Of a DNA stretch of 64,000 bases, positions 10,584-20,334 are shown piece by piece. Both the position numbers and the translations under genes were made by a program. The DNA lies in the NCBI RefSeq assembly GCF_000787395.1, contig NZ_JRAA01000001.1:1072469-1136468 (forward strand), given 5' to 3'. This stretch comes from Solemya velum gill symbiont. Its GTDB lineage: Bacteria; Pseudomonadota; Gammaproteobacteria; Chromatiales; Chromatiaceae. The stretch's first letter is position 1. Every line of letters begins with the position of its first letter. Under the pieces are notes generated by a model. It ran no database searches and was not told the origin of the DNA. It saw only the letters and a list, made by a program, of their open reading frames with translations.

Positions 10584-11891
10584 ATGGCAGCAATTAGACG
10601 ACTCGATTCAAATAATGCGGGCTTTCAGGAAGAGCTGGAGGCACTGTTGGCATGGGACTCTGTTTCCAATGCAGAGGTAAACAGCATCGTAGACGAGATC
10701 ATCGCTGGTATTCGCGAAGAGGGTGATGCCAGCCTGATTGAACTGACAGCGAAACTTGATCGCTGGCAGCCATCATCGGCTACTGACCTCGAAATTCCGC
10801 ATCAGCGTATGCAACAGGCACTCGAGGCGATTCCGTCAGAACAGCGTGAAGCGCTGGAAAAGGCTGCTGAACGTATTCGCGCCTATGCAGAACACCAGAA
10901 AATGAACGACTGGAGCTACACTGAGGATGACGGCACACTGCTGGGTCAGCAGGTGACGCCACTCGATCGTGTTGGTCTCTATGTCCCAGGCGGCAAGGCA
11001 GCCTATCCCTCGTCAGTATTGATGAATGCAGTGCCAGCCAAGGTTGCCGGTGTCGGGGAGCTGATCATGGTCGTTCCGACACCTGACGGCGAACTGAATG
11101 AACTGGTACTCGCAGCAGCAGCTGTCTCCGGTGTTGACCGGGCATTCGCGATTGGTGGTGCGCAGGCAGTTGCTGCACTGGCTTATGGCACCGAGACAAT
11201 ACCGGGTGTCGACAAGGTTGTTGGTCCGGGAAATATATTCGTTGCCACCGCAAAACGTGCCGTGTTCGGCCAGGTTGGCATCGACATGGTTGCCGGACCC
11301 TCAGAAATTCTCGTTGTCTGTGATGGCAAAACCGATCCGGAATGGATCGCCATGGACCTCTTTTCCCAAGCTGAACATGACGAGGATGCACAGTCGATTC
11401 TCGTCTCTTCTGATGGTGATTTTCTCGATCAGGTTGCAGCCGCAATCGAAAAGCTGCTGCCGACCATGGAGCGTAGTGACATGATCACCACGGCACTTGA
11501 GGCGCGTGGTGCCCTGATCAAAACGAGTGACATGGAGGAGGCTGTTGAGGTCGCAAACTTTATTGCGCCGGAACACCTTGAGCTTTCTGTAGAAGATCCG
11601 CTGACAATGGCAAAATCGATTCGTCATGCGGGAGCGATTTTCATGGGGCGCTACACTTCCGAGCCGCTCGGCGACTATTGTGCCGGACCCAATCACGTCT
11701 TGCCGACTTCGCGTACTGCACGCTTCTCATCGCCACTTGGTGTTTATGATTTCCAGAAGCGCTCAAGCCTAATCATGGTGTCACCGGATGGTGCAGACAC
11801 ACTTGGACAAGTTGCCTCTGTCCTTGCTCGCGGCGAAGGACTGACTGCCCACGCAAGAAGTGCAGAGTATCGCCTCAAGGTTAAGAAGTGA
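10584..11891 (+). CDS. hisD: Histidinol dehydrogenase
   Basis: A 435-residue zinc- and NAD-dependent enzyme for the last two oxidations of histidine synthesis. Family motifs are [29 protein letters not shown], and the late [16 protein letters not shown] region with zinc ligand His. Length is normal. Overlaps hisC by four bases (GTGA). Confidence 0.97.
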   Translation: MAAIRRLDSNNAGFQEELEALLAWDSVSNAEVNSIVDEIIAGIREEGDASLIELTAKLDRWQPSSATDLEIPHQRMQQALEAIPSEQREALEKAAERIRAYAEHQKMNDWSYTEDDGTLLGQQVTPLDRVGLYVPGGKAAYPSSVLMNAVPAKVAGVGELIMVVPTPDGELNELVLAAAAVSGVDRAFAIGGAQAVAALAYGTETIPGVDKVVGPGNIFVATAKRAVFGQVGIDMVAGPSEILVVCDGKTDPEWIAMDLFSQAEHDEDAQSILVSSDGDFLDQVAAAIEKLLPTMERSDMITTALEARGALIKTSDMEEAVEVANFIAPEHLELSVEDPLTMAKSIRHAGAIFMGRYTSEPLGDYCAGPNHVLPTSRTARFSSPLGVYDFQKRSSLIMVSPDGADTLGQVASVLARGEGLTAHARSAEYRLKVKK

Positions 11892-12985
11892 GTGAGATTG
11901 AAAAGCGAATCCGGCAATGGATTCGCCCCGAGGTCCAGGCGATCAACGCCTATCATGTTCCGCTCTCTGAAGGGCTGATCAAGCTCGACGCAATGGAAAA
12001 TCCCTACACCTGGCCAGAAACAATGCGAGATGAGTGGGCAGCGCTGATTCGTGAAACGGATGTTAACCGTTACCCGGATCCGCAGGCTGCGACACTGACA
12101 CAGGCATTGCGCGAGGCCATGCAGATACCTGGTGATGCGGGCGTGTTGCTGGGTAACGGTTCTGATGAAATCATCCAGATGCTTGCCCTTGCCCTTGCCC
12201 TGGGTGGAGAGCAGCGCGTCATTCTTTCTGTTGAGCCAAGCTTTGTCATGTACCGCATGATTGCCGAGTTCTCCGGCTTGCGTTATGTCGGCGTGCCACT
12301 CGATGCAGATGATTTTTCACTACAGCCGGAAGTGCTGCTGGCGGAAATCGCCCAACACCAGCCGGCCGTGGTTTATCTTGCTTACCCGAACAACCCTACC
12401 GGCAACCTGTTCGATATTGATGTCATCGAAAAAGTGATTGCAGTTGCGCCCGGCCTGGTTGTGATTGACGAGGCCTATTCTCCCTTCACCTATGCCAGCT
12501 TCATGCAACGAGTTGGCGATTACGACAATCTGGTTGTTATGCGTACAGTCTCGAAGATGGGGCTTGCCGGTTTACGTCTCGGCCTGCTTGCAGGACCCGC
12601 TGAATGGATCGAACAGATCGACAAGACGCGGCTGCCATACAATATCAACCGTCTTACCCAGGTCAGCGCCAGCTTTGCGCTGAAACACAAACAGCTCTTC
12701 GATGAGCAGACAAACAGGCTGCGGGTGGAACGTGAGTCATTGCTTGCTGAGCTGGCATCGATTCCAGCTGTAAAAGTCTTTCCAAGCGAGGCAAACTTTA
12801 TCCTTATAAGGCTTGAGCAGGGTGATGCATCGGAGACCTTTGATGCCATTCGAGCACAAGGTGTACTGATAAAAAACCTGTCGAACTCACACCCCTTGCT
12901 TGCAAACTGTTTGCGCGTTACTGTCGGTACACAAGAAGAGAACGCAGCATTTCTTACTGCGTTCAGGAGAGTTTACCAGCCATAA
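11888..12985 (+). CDS. hisC: Histidinol-phosphate aminotransferase
   Basis: A 365-residue fold-type I PLP enzyme that transaminates imidazole acetol phosphate in histidine synthesis. The PLP lysine is Lys223 in [21 protein letters not shown] and DEAYSPF are the cofactor-binding motifs. It starts with GTG overlapping the hisD stop, which indicates translational coupling. Confidence 0.95.
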   Translation: MSEIEKRIRQWIRPEVQAINAYHVPLSEGLIKLDAMENPYTWPETMRDEWAALIRETDVNRYPDPQAATLTQALREAMQIPGDAGVLLGNGSDEIIQMLALALALGGEQRVILSVEPSFVMYRMIAEFSGLRYVGVPLDADDFSLQPEVLLAEIAQHQPAVVYLAYPNNPTGNLFDIDVIEKVIAVAPGLVVIDEAYSPFTYASFMQRVGDYDNLVVMRTVSKMGLAGLRLGLLAGPAEWIEQIDKTRLPYNINRLTQVSASFALKHKQLFDEQTNRLRVERESLLAELASIPAVKVFPSEANFILIRLEQGDASETFDAIRAQGVLIKNLSNSHPLLANCLRVTVGTQEENAAFLTAFRRVYQP

Positions 12986-12998
12986 AAAGGAGTTTGGG

Positions 12999-13855
12999 AT
13001 GAGACGTTACCTTATGCAGTATGGATCGCTGCTTGTTATTTTTCTTTTTGTACTCGCCGGTTGCGGCTCGCCGACACTCAGGTCCGCAGGATCACAGACG
13101 AATGTCGCACCTGCCCTGTGGCAGGTCACCTCAGGTGCATCTGATGTTTACCTGTTCGGTTCCTTCCATTCACTCCCTTCAAGTATCAAGTGGTATGGCG
13201 GTCCTATTGCTGATGCCTTTGAGGCTGCTAGTGAACTGGTCGTTGAGAGTGTCGATTCCCCCGAGGAGGCGCGCAATGCTTTGCTGTTGCTCGAGAGCAA
13301 GGCGTTGTTGCCGGATGGCAAGACGCTGGATGAATATGTTGACGAAGAGACTTTCACAGAGCTGATGGAGAGTGCCGACAAGCTGGGACTCAGCAGGTGG
13401 CGTGTATCGCGTTCGCAGCCCTGGTTCCTGTCAATCATGTTCGCTTATGAAGGCATGTCTCAAGTCGGCATTCACAAGGAGTACGGGGTCGACAGCCTGC
13501 TTGAACAAACTGCGGCCCAGCGTCGGATGAAAATTTCCGGTCTCGAAACTGCAGCCGAAGCACTGGATACACTCGCTAGCCAGCCGCTCAAGATACAGGT
13601 CAGGCGTTTGCAGGAGAAGCTCAGGGAGAAACAGCCACAAGTATCGCCCTTGGCCAGCCTGTTTCAAGCCTGGGCGTACGGCGATGAGAAGGGGCTCGCG
13701 CGCCTGATGCGCAAAGAGATGACCCACGTGTAGAAAAGCATATTGCATCACCGGGTAAGACCATGATCGTGGTAGGTGCTGCACACCTGGTTGGTGAACA
13801 GAGCCTGGTAGCAATGCTTAAATCGAAGGGCTACGCAGTCAGCCGCATACAGTAA
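12999..13855 (+). pseudogene. TraB/GumN family lipoprotein, frameshifted near the 3' end
   Basis: The intact frame (12999-13733) encodes 244 residues: a lipoprotein signal with lipobox LAGC (Cys22), then the TraB/GumN fold with LFGSFHSLP and an acidic helix. It ends at TAG 13731-13733. In another frame, about 13719-13855 encodes the expected family C-terminus, with DDPRVEKHIASPGKTM and VVGAAHLVGEQSL, then GYAVSRIQ and a stop at 13853. About 12-15 residues usually present before this (an RN..W..I helix) also appear to be missing. So a frameshift with a small deletion has cut the gene. The intact part might still be made. Family members are poorly characterised (erythromycin esterase/TIKI-like fold). 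A sequencing error is possible. Confidence 0.75.
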
Positions 13856-13883
13856 ATCACCCCACCACTCTATAAGCCATTTT

Positions 13884-13961
13884 CGTCACCCCGGGCCTGA
13901 CCCGGGGCCCATCAAGAACAGAGCACATGCTAATGGACGTTGGCCCAAGGCCGGCATGACG
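13884..13961. repeat. Intergenic hairpin repeat, CGTCACCCCGG type
   Basis: The ends CGTCACCCCGG (13884-13894) and CCGGCATGACG (13951-13961) are inverted with 9 of 11 matches. Inside, CCCCGGGCCTGACCCGGGG folds into a strong hairpin. The same end sequence and architecture occur at 41491-41566. It sits between the convergent TraB-like and fbpC genes and could also act in transcription termination. Confidence 0.65.
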
Positions 13962-13964
13962 AGT

Positions 13965-15032
13965 TTATTTTCCATCCGCCAGTGAGGCAGAGTCAGCAGG
14001 AAAGATCACCAGGTGATCAATTTCAAGTGCAATGCCCAGCTTCTCTCCAATGGCATGGTCATGGTGGGAGTGCACAAGTGAGAGCAACTCGGTGCCACTG
14101 CCAAGCTGCAGTGTGTAGAGGTAGTTGGCACCACGGAAAACCTTCTCTGTTATCAGTGCCTTTCTGGGGCTGCAGTCGTCGTGAAGAATATCATCCGGGC
14201 GTACCAGTACACGTACCTTACTGCCAGGTTTGCAGCCTTCAGGCAGCTCCCCTTCGAGTGTTGTCAACTCGGTTTCGACCTGCATGGCATCATTGACCAC
14301 ACCATCGACAAAGACGCCCTGACCGATGAAATCCGCAACAAATTCGCATGCGGGTTCATGGTAGAGGTTATAGCTCGTATCAAACTGGAGGATAATTCCC
14401 TCGGAGATGACCGCGATACTATCAGCCATGGCGAAAGCTTCATGCTGATCGTGGGTGACGAGAATCGCGGTGATATTTTCACGCTTGAGTATATCCCGCA
14501 CTTCAGCTGCCAGGGCTTCGCGCAGGTCCGCATCCATGCTGGAAAAGGGTTCATCCATGAGCAGGAGCTTCGGGCGTGGTGCTAGTGCGCGCGCCAGTGC
14601 AATACGCTGCTGCTGGCCTCCTGAGAGTTCATGCGGGTAGCGTGAACCGTGGCCGGGCAGGCCGATCAGTTCCAGCAGTTCAGTAACACGCCGTTTTTTG
14701 TCGTTACCCTCGAAGTGGCGGATACCAAAGGCGATATTGTCGAAAATGCTGAGATGTGGAAACAGCGCAAAATCCTGGAACACCATGCCGATCTGCCGGT
14801 GCTCAGGAGGGGTGGTGTGAGTCGGCGTACTGACACTGTTGCCGTCAATCGAGATGCGTCCATTTTTCAGTGGTTCGAAACCGGCAATGGCCCGCAGCAG
14901 GGTTGTTTTGCCGCAGCCGCTTGGGCCGAGCAGGCAGCCGATCTCACCTTCACCAAGAGCCAGGTCAACCTTGTTGACAACAATGGTTCCGTTATAGCCA
15001 ATCGAGGCTTGTTCTATAGTCAGGCAGCTCAC
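13965..15032 (-). CDS. fbpC: Ferric iron ABC transporter ATP-binding protein
   Basis: A 355-residue ABC ATPase of the Fe3+/polyamine/sulfate group. Walker A GPSGCGKTT is at 36-44, signature LSGGQQQRIALARAL and Walker B LLLMDEPFSSMD follow, and the last about 110 residues form a TOBE-type regulatory domain. It starts with GTG at 15032, overlapping the fbpB stop (GTGA). Together with the permease and binding protein it makes a complete FbpABC importer. Confidence 0.92.
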   Translation of the reverse strand: MSCLTIEQASIGYNGTIVVNKVDLALGEGEIGCLLGPSGCGKTTLLRAIAGFEPLKNGRISIDGNSVSTPTHTTPPEHRQIGMVFQDFALFPHLSIFDNIAFGIRHFEGNDKKRRVTELLELIGLPGHGSRYPHELSGGQQQRIALARALAPRPKLLLMDEPFSSMDADLREALAAEVRDILKRENITAILVTHDQHEAFAMADSIAVISEGIILQFDTSYNLYHEPACEFVADFIGQGVFVDGVVNDAMQVETELTTLEGELPEGCKPGSKVRVLVRPDDILHDDCSPRKALITEKVFRGANYLYTLQLGSGTELLSLVHSHHDHAIGEKLGIALEIDHLVIFPADSASLADGK

Positions 15033-16711
15033 TCTTGTACTCCTCCTGCTCGCGAACGGCTGATGATTCTGCTGAGCATGATCACCGGAATGATACCGGC
15101 AGCGACGATCATCAGGGCAGGGGCACCTGCATCGGCAAGGCGCTCGTCAGATGCCATTTCGTAAGCGCGTACGGCAAGGGTGTTGAAATTAAATGGACGT
15201 AGTATCAGGGTTGCCGGGAGCTCCTTGAGTACGTCAACGAAGACCAGCAGCAGGGCCGTGACCACGGTGCCCTTCATCAAGGGCAGGTGAATCCGAGCAA
15301 GTACTCCTGTGGGTGACAGGCCGAGCGAGCGCCCGGCATCATCCATTGAGAACTTGATCTTTCCCAGTCCCGACTCAATTGCCTGGATCGATACGGAGAG
15401 AAAGCGCACTGTGTAAGCAAATACCAGGGCAAACAGGGTGCCGGAGAGAAGCAGCCCTGTCGAGATGTTGAATTGTTCGCGCATCCATGCATCGATGCTG
15501 TTGTCCAGCCACGCGAAAGGTAGCAGCACGCCAACGGCAATAACGGTACCGGGAACTGCATAGCCCATTGATGCGATGCGTACGCCGGTGTTGCTGAGCA
15601 GATTGCCCTGCAGACGTTTTCCGTATGCCAGCAGCAGCGCCAGGAGTACGGCAACCACAGCAGAGATACCGGCGAGCATCACGCTGTTCCATGCCAGCAG
15701 GGCGAATGACCAGTTGATGGTTTCAGTGGCAGTGTTAATAGCCCAGTAGAGCAGTTGCCCGGCAGGAATGATAAAGCCGAACAGGACGGGCGACAGGCAT
15801 GCAATAAATGCAAGCCATGCACGCTTTCCGTGCAGTTGGTAACGGCGAATCTCCGAGTACCTGTTACTGGTATGGTGGAAGCGCGCACGCTTGCGTGACC
15901 AGCGCTCCATGATTACCAGCAGGAAAACGAAACCGAGCAGTGTGGCTGAAAGCTGTGCAGCAGTGGCGCTGTCACCGAGGCCGAACCAGGTACGGAAAAT
16001 ACCGGTAGTAAAGGTGCTGACACCGAAATACTGCACTGTGCCATAGTCTGCGAGCGTCTCCATCAGCGCAAGAGAGAGGCCGGTAACGATCGCAGGTCTT
16101 GCCAGCGGCAGCGCGACACGTGTAAAGCTGCGAAACGGCGTGTTTCCGAGTGTGCGACTAACCTCCAGAACGCAAATCGACTGTTCGAGAAAAGCGGCAC
16201 GTGTCAGCATGTAGACATAGGGATAGAGCACTAGTGACAACATCACCATGGCGCCACCGAGCGAACGTACTTCCGGGAACCAGTAGTCACCGTATGACCA
16301 GTCAAACCATGCGCGCATTGCACCCTGCACTGGGCCTTCGAAGTCGAGCAGCCCGGTATAGGTGTAGGCGATAATGTATGCCGGGATGGCGAGTGGCAGA
16401 AGGAGTGCCCAGGTTAGCCAGCGCCGACCGGGAAATTCACACATGCTGGTTAGCCACGCAGTGATAACACCAATACTCAGTACACCAACCGAGACACCGA
16501 CCATCAACAGCAGGGAGTTGCTCACATATTCAGCGAGCAGGTTATCGACAAGATGTTGCCAGTTTTCGCTAGCGGGCAGAAACACGAAGCTTGCGATGAC
16601 CAGCACAGGCAGAGCCATCAGGAAGGCGATGCCAATGATACCGAGGTTCCACAGGTTGATCAGGGACCTGGGGAACCAGTAGAGATTGGACGGTATCGAA
16701 AGCGTTGGCAT
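15029..16711 (-). CDS. fbpB: Ferric iron ABC transporter permease
   Basis: A 560-residue inner-membrane protein made of two fused six-helix permease halves, the usual FbpB/SfuB architecture. Each half has a binding-protein-dependent transport EAA loop: around EVSRTLGNTPFRSFTRVALPLARPA and DDAGRSLGLSPTGVLARIHLPL (each with the G at the expected place). It is 79 bases downstream of fbpA and overlaps fbpC. Confidence 0.93.
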   Translation of the reverse strand: MPTLSIPSNLYWFPRSLINLWNLGIIGIAFLMALPVLVIASFVFLPASENWQHLVDNLLAEYVSNSLLLMVGVSVGVLSIGVITAWLTSMCEFPGRRWLTWALLLPLAIPAYIIAYTYTGLLDFEGPVQGAMRAWFDWSYGDYWFPEVRSLGGAMVMLSLVLYPYVYMLTRAAFLEQSICVLEVSRTLGNTPFRSFTRVALPLARPAIVTGLSLALMETLADYGTVQYFGVSTFTTGIFRTWFGLGDSATAAQLSATLLGFVFLLVIMERWSRKRARFHHTSNRYSEIRRYQLHGKRAWLAFIACLSPVLFGFIIPAGQLLYWAINTATETINWSFALLAWNSVMLAGISAVVAVLLALLLAYGKRLQGNLLSNTGVRIASMGYAVPGTVIAVGVLLPFAWLDNSIDAWMREQFNISTGLLLSGTLFALVFAYTVRFLSVSIQAIESGLGKIKFSMDDAGRSLGLSPTGVLARIHLPLMKGTVVTALLLVFVDVLKELPATLILRPFNFNTLAVRAYEMASDERLADAGAPALMIVAAGIIPVIMLSRIISRSRAGGVQE

Positions 16712-16790
16712 GGCTGGAGAATATTATCAGATAAAGGCGCGTTGCATCCGGGTGCTCACCGCTTGCAGCACGCCCTTGTCAGCGTTTTGA

Positions 16791-17813
16791 TTAACGCCAG
16801 CCAGCGCGATCCATCAACCGCACAGCATCAGCATTGAGTTCGCCAAGCCTGGCCAGGCTGAGGTTATCAGGCTTGAAGTCGCCCCATGATTTCAGAATCT
16901 CGCTCGTACCCGCGCCTTCGACAACCGGGTATTCATTATTGGCTTCTGCGTACCACAGTTGGGATTCAGGGCTGACAAGAAACTCGATCAACTTGATCGC
17001 ATTCTCCCTGTTAGTAGCGGCCTTGGTGACACCCACACCGGAGACATTGACATGGGTGCCGCGCCCATCCTGGTTGGGCCAGAAGATGGCAACTGAATTG
17101 GCTGCCTTGATCTGTGCATCATCGCCCGAGATGAGCATGCCGCCATAGTAGTAGGTGTTTGCAATGGCGATATCGCACTGGCCTGCTGCAGCCGCCTTGA
17201 TTTGGTCACGGTCTCCGCCCTTGGGCGGACGTGCAAAATTGCCCACAAATGCGTCAGCCCACTGCTGTGTTGCTTCCGCGCCATTATGGGCAATCATCGA
17301 GGCAACCAGTGACTGGTTGTAGATATTGTTCGAGGAACGAATGCAGATACGTCCTTTCCACTTCTTGTCGGTAAGTGCCTCGTAGGTGGAGAGCTCTTCC
17401 GGTTTGACGCGATCCTTGGCATAGAAAATCGGGCGCGCCCGGACCGACAATCCGAACCAGTAGCCCTCCGGATTGCGCAGGTGTGGCGGAACGACCGTAT
17501 TGAGCTTTTCTGATTTGACCTGCTGCAGCAGGCCGGCGCTATGTGCACGATGCAGTCTGCCGGAATCGGTGGTAATCAGCAGATCGGCGGGTGAGTTGGC
17601 GCCTTCAGACTGGAGACGTTTGAGCAGGGCATCCGCCTTGCCGGTGACCAGGTTGACCTTGATGCCGGTCTCCCGGGTGAATTGATCGAGAAGCGGCTTG
17701 ATCAGCGCCTCTTTGCGTGCAGAGTAGAGGTTAGCTTCTTCGCTGGCAGCCATGCTAGCGTTGCTGCCAAACAGCAGGATGACGACAGCAAAGAGTGCCT
17801 TGGTTATATTCAT
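16791..17813 (-). CDS. fbpA: Ferric iron ABC transporter substrate-binding protein
   Basis: A 340-residue periplasmic protein with a 22-residue signal peptide (cut after SMAAS). The mature chain has the FbpA/FutA fold; AIANTYYYGGMLIS contains the adjacent tyrosines that coordinate Fe3+ in this family. First gene of fbpABC, with a Fur-box-like sequence 50-75 bases upstream, so iron-repressed expression is predicted. Confidence 0.94.
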   Translation of the reverse strand: MNITKALFAVVILLFGSNASMAASEEANLYSARKEALIKPLLDQFTRETGIKVNLVTGKADALLKRLQSEGANSPADLLITTDSGRLHRAHSAGLLQQVKSEKLNTVVPPHLRNPEGYWFGLSVRARPIFYAKDRVKPEELSTYEALTDKKWKGRICIRSSNNIYNQSLVASMIAHNGAEATQQWADAFVGNFARPPKGGDRDQIKAAAAGQCDIAIANTYYYGGMLISGDDAQIKAANSVAIFWPNQDGRGTHVNVSGVGVTKAATNRENAIKLIEFLVSPESQLWYAEANNEYPVVEGAGTSEILKSWGDFKPDNLSLARLGELNADAVRLMDRAGWR

Positions 17814-17863
17814 GTTCGATGTTTCCCGGAGTAGTTTGTAAACTCAACGAAAATCATCTTACT

Positions 17864-17890
17864 GCAAATGAGAATGATTCGCAATAGTAA
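17864..17890 (-). promoter_or_regulatory. Fur-box-like operator upstream of fbpABC
   Basis: The bases AAATGAGAATGATTCGCA (about 17866-17883) and the following AATAGTAATCAT contain several overlapping GAGAATGATT/ATAATCAT half-sites of the Fur consensus. The position, 50-77 bases upstream of fbpA in the gap to purU, fits an iron-responsive operator. Binding is inferred from the match and the gene content. Confidence 0.75.
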
Positions 17891-17921
17891 TCATGTGGCA
17901 ATATTACCTGCTATAGACTGA

Positions 17922-18785
17922 TCAGAAAACGATTGTTCTATTCCGATAGGCGAGAACTCGGTGCTGCAGGTGTTGCCAAATGGCACGTGCGAGAACGATT
18001 TTCTCTAGATCACGTCCCTTGCGAACCAGGTCGTCGATCGAGTGTTCATGGCTGACACGCACCACGTCCTGTTCGATGATGGGGCCTGCATCAAGATCGG
18101 CAGTCACATAGTGGCTGGTTGCACCGATAATCTTGACGCCACGTTCGTAGGCGGCGTGGTAGGGGCGTGCGCCTGCAAAGGCTGGCAGGAACGAGTGGTG
18201 AATATTGATGACCTTGTGTGGCCAGGCTGACACGAAATCCTCACTGAGAATCTGCATGTAGCGTGCCAGCACAACGAAATCAACGCCATAGTGCTGCAGT
18301 AATTCGAGCTGTTTCTGCTCCTGCTGGGCCTTGTTTTCCTTATTTACCGGCAGGCAATGAAAATCGATACCAAGACGTTCAACCGCGGGTCTGAGAGTTT
18401 CGTGATTACTGATGACCAATGGAATTTCGACGCGCCATTCGCCAGTCTCGTAACGTGCAAGAATGTCGTAAAAACAGTGTGAGTGCTGTGAAACGAACAG
18501 TGCCATGCGCTGTACGTGGTCAGTGAATTCAAGTGACCACTCCATCTGCATCTCTCTGCCTAATGCATCTGCAAAAGCGGCATCGATATCTTCTCGTTCC
18601 AGGTCGAACTGGTCGAGTGACCAGGCCACGCGCATGAAAAACATACCCTGTTCTGGATCAACATACTGATCGAGCGCAGTGACATTGCCGCCGTGACGGA
18701 AAATAAAATCGGTCACTGCACGTACGATACCGCGCTGGTCTGGGCAGTGGATGAGCAGAATGGCGCTGTTGAGATGGTCTGTCAT
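17922..18785 (-). CDS. purU: Formyltetrahydrofolate deformylase
   Basis: A 287-residue cytosolic enzyme that hydrolyses 10-formyl-THF to THF and formate, balancing one-carbon pools. An N-terminal ACT domain (about 8-85, CPDQRGIVRAVTDFI) is followed by a formyltransferase domain with INIHHSFLPAF and the GATSHYVTADLDAGPIIEQ catalytic region containing the conserved Asp. Three bases separate it from pyrE upstream, suggesting one transcript. Confidence 0.95.
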   Translation of the reverse strand: MTDHLNSAILLIHCPDQRGIVRAVTDFIFRHGGNVTALDQYVDPEQGMFFMRVAWSLDQFDLEREDIDAAFADALGREMQMEWSLEFTDHVQRMALFVSQHSHCFYDILARYETGEWRVEIPLVISNHETLRPAVERLGIDFHCLPVNKENKAQQEQKQLELLQHYGVDFVVLARYMQILSEDFVSAWPHKVINIHHSFLPAFAGARPYHAAYERGVKIIGATSHYVTADLDAGPIIEQDVVRVSHEHSIDDLVRKGRDLEKIVLARAIWQHLQHRVLAYRNRTIVF

Positions 18786-18788
18786 GGA

Positions 18789-19430
18789 TTACACGCCATA
18801 CTCTTCAGAATAGGCGACAATCGGTTTCAGCCATTTATTGTATTCAGGCATCTCTTCGACGAAAGTAATCAAGTCTTCAAGATGAGCGATCGCACTGACA
18901 GGAATACCGATATCAGATTCAACTTCCTGAACGGCTGATGTCTCACCCTGGCCGCGTTCCTGGCGGTCGAGAGCGATCACAACACCGGCAGGTTCTGCAT
19001 TCTGTTCGCGAATGATGTCGACCGATTCACGTACGGAGGTGCCAGCAGAGATGACATCATCAATGATGAGAACACGCCCTTCCAGAGGGTGACCGACGAT
19101 AATACCGCCTTCGCCATGGTCTTTTGCCTCTTTACGATTGAAGGCGTAAGCGACGTCGATATCATGGTTGTCTGCAAGTGCGGCAACGGTAACAGCTGCC
19201 AACGGAATGCCTTTGTATGCCGGGCCGTAGAGCACGTCAAACTGGATATCGCTGTCAACGATCGTCTGTGCGTAGTAACGCCCGAGTTCGGCAAGGCTGA
19301 GGCCGGTGTTGAAGAGCCCGGTGTTGAAAAAGTAGGGGCTCAGACGGCCTGATTTCAGGGTGAATTCACCAAAGCGAAGAACCTCTTTGTCGAGGGCAAA
19401 TTTGAGAAAGCTGCGCTGATAATCTTGCAT
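18789..19430 (-). CDS. pyrE: Orotate phosphoribosyltransferase
   Basis: A 213-residue type I PRTase that makes orotidine 5'-phosphate from orotate and PRPP in pyrimidine synthesis. The PRPP motif [13 protein letters not shown] and the [11 protein letters not shown] loop are present. Length equals the E. coli enzyme. Probably co-transcribed with purU. Confidence 0.96.
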   Translation of the reverse strand: MQDYQRSFLKFALDKEVLRFGEFTLKSGRLSPYFFNTGLFNTGLSLAELGRYYAQTIVDSDIQFDVLYGPAYKGIPLAAVTVAALADNHDIDVAYAFNRKEAKDHGEGGIIVGHPLEGRVLIIDDVISAGTSVRESVDIIREQNAEPAGVVIALDRQERGQGETSAVQEVESDIGIPVSAIAHLEDLITFVEEMPEYNKWLKPIVAYSEEYGV

Positions 19431-19526
19431 TTTCTTTACAGTTTGTGTGCGAATAGCGCATTGTCGGGCGATGAGGGCCTGTAATCAAGTAGAATGTGAC
19501 AATTCATTAACTGCTTTGTTTGATTT

Positions 19527-20180
19527 ATGTCCCCACGCGTTCCTTTCAGTACCAGGCCTGGCCGTCACGAGCGGCACTTCATGCGCAAACTGGATAACCC
19601 GATGTTTCCAAGGCCGATTCTCGATTACGAGGATGATGCCCTGCTGGATGCCCAGCGCCAGGATCACGAGGAGTTGCTGGAATTTATCACCGCACTGCGC
19701 AAGCTGATTGAGTCTGTCATCAACCTCAAGCCAAACGAGGAGTCACAACGTATTCTCGATCTCAAGGGAGAATTCGACAAGGCGTATGAAAAGGCCTGCA
19801 CGCTGGCGGATGACCAGGCGGGTAACAAGTCAGCCATCTCAGAAATGATCAATGTCATCATGCAGGTGATTCGCAGGTCGGCCGGGGATGACCTGATGGC
19901 GCTTAAGGAGTTTGCAGACGAGGAACTCGCCAGGAGCAACCATTTTCGCCTGTGTGAACATGCGCTGGTTGCAGACCTGCTGGATCCCGATTCCCTGATT
20001 CTCGAAGATGAACTGGTTGCCGTGTTACTGGGCGCGCCCGAAGATGAATTCACTTCAGCGCTTGAGTTGTTCGATGACGAACAGCGAGCAGAGTTGGTAA
20101 AGCAGGCAGGGACTGCCATTTCCCGTTTTGATTCACCGGATTCAGATTGGCTGCAGCGTATAGAACAGATGGGAGTGTAA
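19527..20180 (+). CDS. Conserved-looking protein of unknown function
   Basis: A 217-residue soluble, strongly acidic, largely helical protein without signal peptide or membrane segment. I do not recognise the family. Positions 45-75 (DHEELLEFITALRKLIESVINLKP style) look like long amphipathic helices, and the C-terminal third contains repeated LL(D/G) turns. The start is uncertain: ATG 19527 gives 217 residues; ATG 19581 (MRKLDNPMF) gives 199 and may be the true start. It stands alone, divergent from pyrE. Confidence 0.65.
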   Translation: MSPRVPFSTRPGRHERHFMRKLDNPMFPRPILDYEDDALLDAQRQDHEELLEFITALRKLIESVINLKPNEESQRILDLKGEFDKAYEKACTLADDQAGNKSAISEMINVIMQVIRRSAGDDLMALKEFADEELARSNHFRLCEHALVADLLDPDSLILEDELVAVLLGAPEDEFTSALELFDDEQRAELVKQAGTAISRFDSPDSDWLQRIEQMGV

Positions 20181-20230
20181 GTACGGGTATCGCCCCGGCC
20201 GGAACGGTTCCTTACGGTTCCCGGCATTTC

Positions 20231-20310
20231 CGCCATCCTTGGCGGTCAAGGAAGGGGCTCCTACAAATGCACTAAACCCCGTAGGAGTGGCGTCCCCGCC
20301 GCGATCACAA
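20231..20310. repeat. REP-like palindromic repeat, GTAGGAG type
   Basis: GGCTCCTAC (20257-20265) and GTAGGAGTG (20281-20289) are inverted around a short loop, followed by GC-rich CGTCCCCGCCGCGATC. This resembles the common proteobacterial REP family with GTAGGAGC ends. A related palindrome lies at 48816-48852. It fills the gap between two convergent genes (20181-20334), which contains no gene I can support. Confidence 0.6.
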
Positions 20311-20334
20311 TGACTCCGGTGCCGGAGTAGCGAT

